The position numbers were made by a program, and so were the translations under genes. The notes under the pieces were generated by a model. It had not been told where the DNA came from. It saw only the letters and a program-made list of their open reading frames with translations, and did not search any database. From CAJCJE01 sp035948315 (GTDB taxonomy: Bacteria; Actinomycetota; Actinomycetes; Mycobacteriales; Pseudonocardiaceae), in the NCBI GenBank assembly GCA_035948315.1, contig DASZJG010000029.1:124001-188000 (forward strand): 64,000 nucleotides of DNA, in the 5' to 3' direction. Shown in pieces: positions 7,737 through 15,067 of this stretch (the stretch's first letter is position 1; each line of letters begins with the position of its first letter).

Positions 7737-8510
7737 ATGGTGAAGAGAAGACTCCGCCTGCTGACCCTGTTATGCGCCGGAATCGCCGCGCTTGGCGTGC
7801 TCGTCGCGCCGGCCGCGACCGCGGGCCCGGCGGTCAGCCCGCGCGACCTGCCCGCCTGCCCGTTCTTCTACACCGGCACGATCCCCACCCGACCGATCGT
7901 CGGTGGCACCGACCCCGGCACGCTCGCCCCGCCGGTCGACATCAGCACCCGACTGCCCGCGCCGACCGGCATCAGCGGCAGCCTCAACGCCAACGGCACG
8001 GTGACCTTCACGTTCAACCGGGTGCCGGGCGCCGTCGCCTATCGCGCGTTCAAGAACGGCCAGGCCCTGCAGTGGATCGACGACTGGGGCCAGCCGAGCT
8101 TCCTGGTCACCGACTCCTCGCCGTGCCAGGACGCGAACTACCAGGTGTACGCGATGACCGAGGACAACACCGATGCGAGCGCGATCGGCCAGATCTCGAC
8201 CGCGTATCGCATCGGCTCGGACAACCAGCTCGCCCCGTACTCGATCCCGGCCGGGACCACGTTCACCTTCACCGTCACCTCCTACAACGACGGTGGCCAG
8301 ACCGCGCTCGGCTACAACGCCGGCCTCGGGTTCTGCGCGGTGGACGCGCGGATCATCCCGTGGGGCACCCGGTTCACCGTGCCCGGCTACGGCTCCTGCT
8401 ACGCGGCGGACATCGGCGACTGGATCGAGGGCGACATCACCGACGTCTGGCTCCCCGGCGGCGAGGCCAACAACTGGGGCGTGCAGCAGCAGACGATCAC
8501 CGTCAACTAG
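7737..8510 (+). CDS. Secreted 3D-domain protein (probable cell-wall lytic enzyme)
   Basis: This is a 257-residue exported protein. A Sec signal peptide (MVKRRLRLLTLLCAGIAALG...) ends near ATA-GPA, and a fibronectin-III-like segment covers about 70-190. The C-terminal 60 residues form a 3D domain with its three namesake aspartates: D203 (AVDARIIPWGT), D225 (YAADIGD) and D236 (TDVWL). 3D domains are double-psi beta-barrels related to MltA lytic transglycosylases and occur in resuscitation-promoting and spore-cortex proteins. Cleavage of peptidoglycan is inferred. It is preceded by dre-like and CRP-like operators, implying control by amino-sugar supply and cAMP. Confidence 0.8.
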   Translation: MVKRRLRLLTLLCAGIAALGVLVAPAATAGPAVSPRDLPACPFFYTGTIPTRPIVGGTDPGTLAPPVDISTRLPAPTGISGSLNANGTVTFTFNRVPGAVAYRAFKNGQALQWIDDWGQPSFLVTDSSPCQDANYQVYAMTEDNTDASAIGQISTAYRIGSDNQLAPYSIPAGTTFTFTVTSYNDGGQTALGYNAGLGFCAVDARIIPWGTRFTVPGYGSCYAADIGDWIEGDITDVWLPGGEANNWGVQQQTITVN

Positions 8511-8632
8511 CGATCAAGGCGCCTACCGACAACGGAACCGCGCCGTCAACTGGCCTTGTCGGGTAGCGTGGCCTAAACCATTTCCGCAGGCCCTGCGCTG
8601 CCCGCGGGAACAGATCGGCTAGGGAGCTGCGG

Positions 8633-9124
8633 ATGACCGTCAAGCACTTGCGCATCGATAACCGGCTGGTCCACGGCCAGGTCACCGTCGCTTGGGTCTC
8701 CTACATCGGGGTCGACCACATCGTGGTGGCCAACGACGAGGTGGCCCAGGACGAGTTGCAGCGGTTGCTGCTGCCGCAGGCCGCCCGGGGCGTGCGTACT
8801 TCCGTTTTGTCCGTTGCCGACGCGGCGAAGCACTGCCTGAGCCCAGAGGCGGCCGGCGAGAACATCATGGTGCTGGCCAAATGGTGCTCGGACGCACTGG
8901 AACTCATCGAGGCGGGCGTTCGACCGGAGGTGGTCAACGTCGGCAACCAGGCGCCGAAGCCGGGCACGAAGTTCACCATGGTCACCAGGTCCATCTCGGT
9001 GACTCCGGAGGACGCGGCGGCGTACCGCAAGATCGCCGACATCCTCGGCGGGCTGACCAGCCAGATGATGCCCAAGGACAAGCCGGTCGATTTCCTCAAG
9101 TTGATGGAGAAGAAGAAGATCTGA
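8633..9124 (+). CDS. PTS mannose/fructose/sorbose family EIIB
   Basis: This is a 163-residue cytoplasmic phosphocarrier. The N-terminus RIDNRLVHGQV carries the EIIB(Man) phosphorylation site, H14. The domain accepts phosphate from EIIA and gives it to the sugar during transport through EIIC/EIID. Start ATG with GGGAG 7 nt upstream; a TAGCGT about 55 nt upstream is a possible -10. A strong hairpin follows the gene, and the IIC-IID-IIA genes have their own promoter, so IIB is probably transcribed separately. Mannose-family PTS are uncommon in Actinomycetota compared with Firmicutes. Confidence 0.93.
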   Translation: MTVKHLRIDNRLVHGQVTVAWVSYIGVDHIVVANDEVAQDELQRLLLPQAARGVRTSVLSVADAAKHCLSPEAAGENIMVLAKWCSDALELIEAGVRPEVVNVGNQAPKPGTKFTMVTRSISVTPEDAAAYRKIADILGGLTSQMMPKDKPVDFLKLMEKKKI

Positions 9125-9135
9125 GCTTGCTCACC

Positions 9136-9170
9136 AAGCGGTGCGTCGGCGGCCTGCCGGCGCACCGCTT
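9136..9170 (+). terminator. Terminator hairpin after EIIB
   Basis: A 10-bp perfect stem (AAGCGGTGCG / CGCACCGCTT) with a 15-nt GC-rich loop begins 12 nt after the EIIB stop. There is no U-tract, as is common in high-GC actinobacteria. Confidence 0.7.
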
Positions 9171-9331
9171 GCGCATGTCCAAGCCTGTCCTATTCGGACC
9201 GAGAAACGACCCCGGTCCGGTAACCGTACTGGTCCGGGCAGCAGTCTCCCCCGTGACAACAGGGGAAACTCTGAGCTGCCAATAATTAACGGACTGTATA
9301 TGACACACCGGTAACTTTTAACGTCGCGCAC
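9171..9331. other. Untranslated stretch between the EIIB terminator and the EIIC promoter
   Basis: No coding frame is convincing. A second hairpin lies at 9243-9270: nearly complementary arms AGTCTCCCC / GGGGAAACT around a 10-nt loop. Downstream is an AT-richer stretch (AATAATTAACGG near 9281) that leads into the promoter at 9332. Confidence 0.5.
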
Positions 9332-9392
9332 TTGACTGACCAGGGCTCGATGTTACTCTGCCGTGAGATCTAGATCACTGGTCTAGTCCAAA
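9332..9392 (+). promoter_or_regulatory. EIIC operon promoter with tandem dre-type operators
   Basis: The -35 TTGACT (9332-9337) and -10 TACTCT (9354-9359) have a 16-nt spacer. Just past the expected transcription start lie two CTAG-centred palindromes 14 nt apart: GATCTAGATC (9367-9376) and ACTGGTCTAGTCCAAA (9377-9392). The second matches the DasR dre consensus at 13 of 16 bases. This is a repression geometry for a GntR/DasR-type regulator, fitting a PTS operon for an amino-sugar-like substrate. Confidence 0.6.
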
Positions 9393-9442
9393 TTGAAAAG
9401 CCAACCTCCAGCCATCGCGATTCTCCGAAAGCCGGGGCAGAC

Positions 9443-10270
9443 ATGCTCATCGCGTTGCTGCTCACTCTGTGGGCGATAGCTTGTATCTTCGATGTTCTCG
9501 GGCCATATCTGATTTACGCCTCGCGACCCCTGATCGCCGGCACGGTAGCGGGCCTGATCGTCGGTAACCCTCTACTCGGCATGGCCATCGGCGCGACGCT
9601 CGAATTCGCCGCGCTCGGCTCCTACACCTACGGCGGCTCCAGCACGCCGGACTGGCCGACCGGCGCGATCATCGCGGTGGCGCTGGCCCACAACGCCGGT
9701 GTGCCCAACGAGGCGGCGATCCCGCTCGGCGTCACCTTCGGCCTGGCCGCGGCGCTGGTGCTGACCCCGCTCGACCCGATCGGCCGAAGCCTGACCACGC
9801 TGTTCATCCACCGGGCGGACAAGGCGCTGATCGAGGGCCGAACCCGAGAACTCACCGTCCTGCACTGGACGGCGTTCATCCCCTGGGCAGCCGTGCGGGC
9901 CATCCCGACGTTCGTGCTGACCTACTTCCTCAACGCGAGCCTCGTGCACAACCTGGAGACCAGCATCCCGAAGTGGCTGGTGCAGGGTCTGACCCTCTCC
10001 GGCGGTCTGCTGCCCGCCGTCGGTTTCGCGATGCTGTTGGGCTTCCTGCCGGTGCGCAAGTACTGGTACATGCTCATGCTCGGCTTCGTCCTGTTCGGGT
10101 ACGCCAAGATCCCTGTTCTCGGCGTCGCGATGTTCGCTCTTGCCATCGCGTTCATCTTCATGATCCTCAAGCCGGGCGAGAACCAGGCCACGCCGGCCGC
10201 ACCGGCACCATCTCCCACCCCGGCGACCAGCGCCGCCAGCAGCACCGAAGGGGAGGCCAGCAATGTCTGA
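9443..10270 (+). CDS. PTS mannose/fructose/sorbose family EIIC
   Basis: This is a 275-residue polytopic membrane permease subunit. It starts MLIALLLTLWAIACIFDVLG and has the EIIC(Man) segments GNPLLGMAIGATLEFAALG and WPTGAIIAVALAHNAGVP. Hydrophobic helices run to about residue 240, then a Pro/Ala/Thr-rich cytoplasmic tail. With EIID it forms the sugar channel. The 3' end overlaps the EIID start by 8 nt, so translation is coupled. The Pro/Ala-rich tail is longer than in enterobacterial ManY. The sugar specificity cannot be read from the sequence. Confidence 0.93.
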   Translation: MLIALLLTLWAIACIFDVLGPYLIYASRPLIAGTVAGLIVGNPLLGMAIGATLEFAALGSYTYGGSSTPDWPTGAIIAVALAHNAGVPNEAAIPLGVTFGLAAALVLTPLDPIGRSLTTLFIHRADKALIEGRTRELTVLHWTAFIPWAAVRAIPTFVLTYFLNASLVHNLETSIPKWLVQGLTLSGGLLPAVGFAMLLGFLPVRKYWYMLMLGFVLFGYAKIPVLGVAMFALAIAFIFMILKPGENQATPAAPAPSPTPATSAASSTEGEASNV

Positions 10271-11171
10271 GGCCACCGTCGCGGAGCAGCAGACTCCGGA
10301 GCACACCCCGCTTCCCAAGAGCGTGCTCAACAAGTCGTTCTGGCGGTTCTTCTGGTCCTTCCAGATCTCCTGGAACTACGAGCGGGACCAGGCGCTGGGC
10401 TTCCTGTGGGCGATGATCCCGGTGCTGCGGCACCTCAACCCCGATGACAACAAGTTCATCGCGGCCATGCAGCGGCACATCACCTTCTTCAACACCTCCC
10501 CGGTCGTGGGTGGCCCGCTGATCCTGGGCACCACCATCGCCATGGAGGAAGGCGGTTCGCCGTCGGCCGCGGAGAGCGTCAAGGTCGCCATGATGGGGCC
10601 GTTGGCGGGTATCGGTGACACCGTCACCTACGCCCTCTACAACAGCATCATCCTGACGCTCGGCGCGAGCTGGGCGCTCAACGGGCAGGCGTTCGGCCCG
10701 ATCTTCGCCGCGGTCATGTGCCTGGTCCCGCTGTACTTCCTGCGTCGCTGGCAGTTCAACGCGGGCTACGCGCAGGGTCGCAACCTGATCACCCAGCTCG
10801 CCGCGGGCGCGCTGGCCAAGGTCAGCGAGGGTGCGACCATCGTCGGCCTGATCGTGCTCGGCGGCTTCATCCCGAGCGTGGTCGCGGTGCAGACCAACCT
10901 GCAGATCTCGGAGAAGGCGCCGTCGGCGCTGAAGGGCGCGAAGGCGACGGTCAGCTACATCCAGACCGACCTGAACTCGATCCTGCCCTTCCTGCTCCCG
11001 GTGCTGGTGACCGCGCTCATCTACTTCCTGATGCGCCGGTTCAACCTGCACCCGCTGTGGTGCATTCTCATCATCTTCGTGCTCGGCATCGGCCTCGGTG
11101 GCCTCACCGGCCTCATCAACGGGGTGCCGTGGTTCTCGAAGGTGGCCATCGTTCCGCTCCCCACTAGTTAA
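10263..11171 (+). CDS. PTS mannose/fructose/sorbose family EIID
   Basis: This is a 302-residue membrane component found only in the mannose PTS family. Family marks are the N-terminal FWRFFWSFQISWNYER segment, FFNTSPVVGGPLILG, and the acidic AMEEGG loop followed by MMGPLAGIGDTV. Several transmembrane helices lie in the C-terminal half. The start overlaps the EIIC gene by 8 nt. A very strong hairpin follows the stop and separates it from EIIA, suggesting unequal expression of the subunits. Confidence 0.93.
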   Translation: MSEATVAEQQTPEHTPLPKSVLNKSFWRFFWSFQISWNYERDQALGFLWAMIPVLRHLNPDDNKFIAAMQRHITFFNTSPVVGGPLILGTTIAMEEGGSPSAAESVKVAMMGPLAGIGDTVTYALYNSIILTLGASWALNGQAFGPIFAAVMCLVPLYFLRRWQFNAGYAQGRNLITQLAAGALAKVSEGATIVGLIVLGGFIPSVVAVQTNLQISEKAPSALKGAKATVSYIQTDLNSILPFLLPVLVTALIYFLMRRFNLHPLWCILIIFVLGIGLGGLTGLINGVPWFSKVAIVPLPTS

Positions 11172-11191
11172 GAAATCGACACGTGGATTGC

Positions 11192-11234
11192 CAAAGCGGC
11201 GTCGGCAACGTTGACTGTTGCCGACGCCGCTTTG
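11192..11234 (+). terminator. Strong hairpin between EIID and EIIA
   Basis: An 18-bp perfect inverted repeat (11192-11209 and 11217-11234; arm CAAAGCGGCGTCGGCAAC) has a 7-nt loop. It lies 20 nt after the EIID stop and 21 nt before the EIIA start codon. It lacks a U-tract. It could be a partial terminator, an attenuator or an RNA-stability element that reduces EIIA and downstream expression. Confidence 0.75.
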
Positions 11235-11255
11235 CCGTGGATGGAGGAATTGGTT

Positions 11256-11681
11256 ATGACAGTCCCGGTGATCTTCGTCGGGCACGGCGGCTACGCGGCG
11301 GGCGTGCGGGACGCCGCCGAGATGATTCTCGGCGAGCAGGAGCACGTCGGCACGGTGTCCTTGCCGCCCAACGGAAGCCTTGAGCAGCTCGGCGAGGACA
11401 TCACGGCCGAGCTGAGCAGGCTCGGCGCCGCCGAGGGCGAAGCGCTCGTGCTGGCCGACCTGATGGGCGGCTCTCCGTCCAATGCGGCCGCTCGCCTCGC
11501 GCTGACCAACCCGAATCTGCACCTGGTTTCCGGCCTCAACCTGCCGATGGTGCTCGAGGTGCTGACCAGCATCGAGGAGACCGCGGCCGCCCTGGTCGGA
11601 GTCGCGCTGCACGCGGGCCGGGAAGGCGTGCAGGACGTGGCCGCGCAACTGCGGGAAGCAGCGAGCAAAGCGGGGAAGTGA
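11256..11681 (+). CDS. PTS mannose/fructose family EIIA
   Basis: This is a 141-residue cytoplasmic phosphocarrier. VPVIFVGHGGYAAG holds the active-site H10, and LADLMGGSPSNAA is a conserved EIIA(Man) segment. It takes phosphate from HPr and passes it to EIIB. I chose the ATG at 11256 because GGAGGAA lies 7 nt upstream; the longer frame from 11211 would be encoded by the hairpin arm. The ceramidase-like gene follows 7 nt after the stop, so both probably share one transcript. Confidence 0.92.
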   Translation: MTVPVIFVGHGGYAAGVRDAAEMILGEQEHVGTVSLPPNGSLEQLGEDITAELSRLGAAEGEALVLADLMGGSPSNAAARLALTNPNLHLVSGLNLPMVLEVLTSIEETAAALVGVALHAGREGVQDVAAQLREAASKAGK

Positions 11682-11688
11682 CCATGCG

Positions 11689-13029
11689 ATGACCGCCGAG
11701 GGCGCGAAGCGCCGACTCTGGTACGCGGCGACCACTGTGGACGTGACGCCGCGGGTGCCGGTCGCGCTCGGCGGTTATCTCGCGCGTGGTGACGAGCCGG
11801 CCACCGGCGCGCACGACCGGCTCACCGCGAGCCTGCTGCTGCTCTCGGACGAAGCCGGACAGCGCGCGGCCTGCTGGGTCAGCGTGGACGCGCTGAGCCT
11901 GGACGCGGAAACCTGCGCGCGGATCAGGGCCGAGGTTGCGCAGGGCGCCGGCATCGCGCCCGAGGCGGTGCTGGTCTGCTGCTCGCACACGCATTCCGCG
12001 GCTGCGGCGTGGTCGCGGTTGAGTTTCTGGCCGAACCAGGACAGCGACGACAGCCAGATCGACCGGCTGGTCAAGGACATCAGCAAGGCCGCGACCCGGT
12101 TGCCGAAGACCCGTTCGCCGGTCACCGCCGGTTGGGCGACCGTCGCGGACGGCGGGATCGGCGCCAATCGATACGACCCCAAGGGCCCGCACGACCGCAG
12201 CGCGGGCGTGCTGACGCTGCGCCAGGACGATGACACGATCGTGGCCATCCTGTTCGACTACGCCTGCCATCCGACCGTGCTCGGCCACGCGAATCGCGAG
12301 TACTCCGCGGACTTCCCGGCCGCGACCCGCTCGGTCGCGGCCGCCGCGCTGCTGGCCGCGCAGGGCGTGGAAACCCCGCCGGTGCTGGCGTTTCTGCAGG
12401 GCGCTGCGGGCGACGTGAGCACCCGTTTCACCCGGCGGGCCCAGGATTTCGCGGAAATGCAACGCCAGGGCGGGATTCTGGCCGGCGCGGTGCTGCGCGG
12501 CGCGCTGGAATCCGAGCCCACCCGCGTTCCGGACGCGATTCCGGTCGTGCACCGGGTGACCGTCACGGTGCCGACCAGAATGCTGCCAGGTCGGGCGGAG
12601 GCAGCGGACCAGCTGGTCGCGGCCGAACACGCCTGGCACGCGGAACGGGAGCGCGGCGGGGACACGCCGCGCGCCCGGATCGCCCGCACCCGCTACGAGG
12701 GGGCGGTGCTCCAGTCCGAACAGGTCGCCGCCGGCCTCCCGGCCCACCTCCACCTGCCGATCAGCGTGGTCGCGTTCGGCGAGCTGGCCTGGGTGCACCT
12801 GCCGATCGAGCCGTTCACCTGCTACGCCAACGCGATCCGAACCAGCAGTCCGTTCCGGCACACCAGGATCGTCGGCTACACCGACGGCTACTTCGGCTAC
12901 CTCGCCGACGCGGCCGCGCACGACGAGGCCGTCTACGAGGCCAGTTCCAGTCCGTTCGACCCGCACGGCGCGGCGGTGCTGGTCGAGGCGACCCAGGAAC
13001 TGCTGCACGGGGCGTGGCGCGCACGCTGA
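11689..13029 (+). CDS. Neutral-ceramidase-like Zn amidohydrolase
   Basis: This is a 446-residue protein of the neutral/alkaline non-lysosomal ceramidase N-terminal family, without the C-terminal Ig-like domain of true ceramidases. The Zn site looks intact: H100 and H102 (CSHTHSAA), H194 (ACHPTVLGH), E374 (LPIEPFT) and Y401 or Y404 (GYTDGYFGYL). No signal peptide is visible, so it should act in the cytoplasm. It follows EIIA by 7 nt and precedes a PLP dehydratase. The enzymes of this family hydrolyse N-acyl amide bonds; because it sits in a PTS operon, a plausible substrate is an N-acylated sugar or sugar phosphate rather than ceramide. That is inference. Confidence 0.8.
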   Translation: MTAEGAKRRLWYAATTVDVTPRVPVALGGYLARGDEPATGAHDRLTASLLLLSDEAGQRAACWVSVDALSLDAETCARIRAEVAQGAGIAPEAVLVCCSHTHSAAAAWSRLSFWPNQDSDDSQIDRLVKDISKAATRLPKTRSPVTAGWATVADGGIGANRYDPKGPHDRSAGVLTLRQDDDTIVAILFDYACHPTVLGHANREYSADFPAATRSVAAAALLAAQGVETPPVLAFLQGAAGDVSTRFTRRAQDFAEMQRQGGILAGAVLRGALESEPTRVPDAIPVVHRVTVTVPTRMLPGRAEAADQLVAAEHAWHAERERGGDTPRARIARTRYEGAVLQSEQVAAGLPAHLHLPISVVAFGELAWVHLPIEPFTCYANAIRTSSPFRHTRIVGYTDGYFGYLADAAAHDEAVYEASSSPFDPHGAAVLVEATQELLHGAWRAR

Positions 13030-13050
13030 TCCGCGGGCAGGATCGAGTGG

Positions 13051-13962
13051 GTGACAACTTTTGCGCTGCCCACCGAAATTGATGTTCGTCAAGCCGCGAC
13101 CACCATCGCCCCCTACGTGCGCCGCACGCCGATCCTGCGCACCGAACTGGATGGTCGCGAGCTGGTGTTCAAACTGGAACATCTGCAACGGACCGGGTCG
13201 TTCAAACTGCGCGGCGCCGTCAACGCCATGCTCGCCGGCCCGCTGCCCAAGCACGTGATCGCGGTGTCCGGCGGCAACCACGGCCTCGCGGTGGCCACCG
13301 CGGCCGCCATTCTCGGCGTGTCCGCGACCGTGTACGCGCCGGAGACCATCCCCGCCGTCAAGGCGCGTCGGATCAGGGAAGCGGGCGCGGAGCTGGTCAC
13401 CTTCGACCGGATCGCCACCGCGTTCGCCGAGGCCGAGCGGGTCGCGGCAGCCGAGCCGGACACGACGTACCTGCACCCGTTCGCATTGCCCGAGGTTATC
13501 GCCGGTCAGGGCACGTGCGCGGCCGAGGCCGTCGCCGACGAGCCGGCCATCGACTCGATCGTGGTCTCGGTCGGCGGCGGCGGTCTCGCCGCGGGTTCGG
13601 TGCTCGGCGGTGGTGGCCGGCCGGTCGTCACGGTCGAGCCGGAGGGGTGCCGCTGCCTGTACGACGCGCGTGCGGCCGGTCACCCGGTGGAGTCCGCAGT
13701 GGACTCGGTGGCCTCGTCCGCGCTCGGCGCGAACCGCACCGGGGACGTCAACTTCGCCATCCTGAACACCGACGCGGTCACCTCGGTGCTGGTCACCGAC
13801 GAGGAACTGCTGGCAGCGCGCGACCTGCTGTGGAGCGAGTTCCGGTTGGCCGTCGAACCGGCCGCCGCGGTGCCGCTCGCGGCCTGGTTGGCCGGCCGGG
13901 TGCCCGGTGAACTGCCGTGCATCATCCTGTGCGGCGCCAACACCGACTGGACGCCGGCCTAA
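13051..13962 (+). CDS. PLP-dependent serine/threonine dehydratase-family protein
   Basis: This is a 303-residue fold-type II PLP enzyme with a GTG start. The PLP lysine is K52 in TGSFKLRGA, SGGNHG is the substrate loop and VGGGGLAAGS is the phosphate-binding loop. Such enzymes eliminate water and ammonia from serine, threonine or related amino acids to give keto acids. It is shorter than biosynthetic threonine deaminase and has no ACT regulatory domain, so a catabolic role is likely. Following a PTS and an amidase, it could deaminate an amino-acid-like breakdown product; the substrate is unproven. It ends 11 nt from the convergent mnmA stop. Confidence 0.88.
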   Translation: MTTFALPTEIDVRQAATTIAPYVRRTPILRTELDGRELVFKLEHLQRTGSFKLRGAVNAMLAGPLPKHVIAVSGGNHGLAVATAAAILGVSATVYAPETIPAVKARRIREAGAELVTFDRIATAFAEAERVAAAEPDTTYLHPFALPEVIAGQGTCAAEAVADEPAIDSIVVSVGGGGLAAGSVLGGGGRPVVTVEPEGCRCLYDARAAGHPVESAVDSVASSALGANRTGDVNFAILNTDAVTSVLVTDEELLAARDLLWSEFRLAVEPAAAVPLAAWLAGRVPGELPCIILCGANTDWTPA

Positions 13963-13973
13963 GGCACGTCCGC

Positions 13974-15062
13974 TCAGGCGGTCGCCATGATCGTGGCGCT
14001 GCCGAGCACCACGTCGCCTGCCGCGTCCGGCCGGTACAGCACCACGGTCTGGCCAGGCGCGACGCCGTGCAGCGGCTCGGTCAGCGTCACGTTCACCGCG
14101 CCGTCGCTGACCGACGCCCTGGCCTTGGCCAGTCCACCGTGCGCGCGCACCTGCGCGACGCAGTCGGTCGGCTCGGCCAGGCCCGCTCCGGAGGGCCAGA
14201 CCGGCTTGCCGGCCACGATCTCGGTCACCGCGAGCCGCTCGGCCGAGCCGACCCGTACGGTGCCGCTGACCGGCTCCAGCGACAGCACGTAGCGCGGCCG
14301 ACCGTCGGACGCGGGCGCCTGGATGCCCAGGCCCTTGCGCTGCCCGATGGTGAACCCGTGCACGCCGCCGTGCTCGCCGATCACCTCGGAGGTCTCGTCG
14401 TCGACCAGCGAACCGGGCCGTTCACCGAGCCGCTTGGTCAGGAAAGCCCTGGTGTCGCCGTCCGGGATGAAACAGATGTCGTGACTGTCCGGCTTGTCGG
14501 CGACGGCGAGGCCGCGACGCGACGCCTCCGCGCGCACCTGCGTCTTGGTCGAGTCGCCGAGCGGGAACATGGCGTGCCGCAGCTGGTCGGCGCGCAGCGA
14601 CGCGAGCACATAGGACTGATCCTTGCCGTCGTCCGCGCTGCGCCGCAGCTCCGGTTCATCATCCACTGTGGACAACCGGGCGTAGTGACCCGTGCACACC
14701 GCGTCGAAACCGAGGCCGATCGCGCGGTCCAGCAGGGCCGCGAACTTGATCTTCTCGTTGCACTTGACGCACGGGTTGGGCGTGCGGCCGGCCGCGTACT
14801 CCGCGACGAAGTCCTCGACCACCTCTTCGGTGAACCGCTCCGCGAAATCCCATACATAGAAAGGGATGCCGAGCACGTCGGCGGCGCGCCGCGCGTCCCG
14901 CGAGTCCTCGATGGTGCAGCAGCCGCGCGCACCGGTACGCAACGTGCCCGGCTTCGCGGACAGCGCGAGATGCACGCCGACCACCTCGTGCCCGGCCTCC
15001 ACCGCTCGCGCCGCGGCGACGGCCGAATCGACCCCGCCACTCATCGCGGCCAACACCCGCAT
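13974..15062 (-). CDS. mnmA: tRNA 2-thiouridylase MnmA
   Basis: This is a 362-residue enzyme that thiolates U34 of Lys, Glu and Gln tRNAs. The PP-loop SGGVDS is at residues 8-13, the first catalytic cysteine is C98 (TPNPCVKCN) and the second is C197 (HDICFIPDG). A C-terminal beta-barrel follows FTIGQRKGLG. I start at the ATG at 15062, giving MRVLAAMSGGVDS; the longer frame to 15308 runs through the upstream gene. It lies 5 nt after the cysteine desulfurase stop, and the pair is conserved with Rv3024c-Rv3025c in M. tuberculosis: the desulfurase supplies the sulfur. Confidence 0.97.
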   Translation of the reverse strand: MRVLAAMSGGVDSAVAAARAVEAGHEVVGVHLALSAKPGTLRTGARGCCTIEDSRDARRAADVLGIPFYVWDFAERFTEEVVEDFVAEYAAGRTPNPCVKCNEKIKFAALLDRAIGLGFDAVCTGHYARLSTVDDEPELRRSADDGKDQSYVLASLRADQLRHAMFPLGDSTKTQVRAEASRRGLAVADKPDSHDICFIPDGDTRAFLTKRLGERPGSLVDDETSEVIGEHGGVHGFTIGQRKGLGIQAPASDGRPRYVLSLEPVSGTVRVGSAERLAVTEIVAGKPVWPSGAGLAEPTDCVAQVRAHGGLAKARASVSDGAVNVTLTEPLHGVAPGQTVVLYRPDAAGDVVLGSATIMATA

Positions 15063-15067
15063 CGTGC

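Noticed and set aside
10167..13683. Two long antisense frames across the PTS, amidase and dehydratase genes
   Set aside because: They are shadow frames of the + strand genes; no family features.
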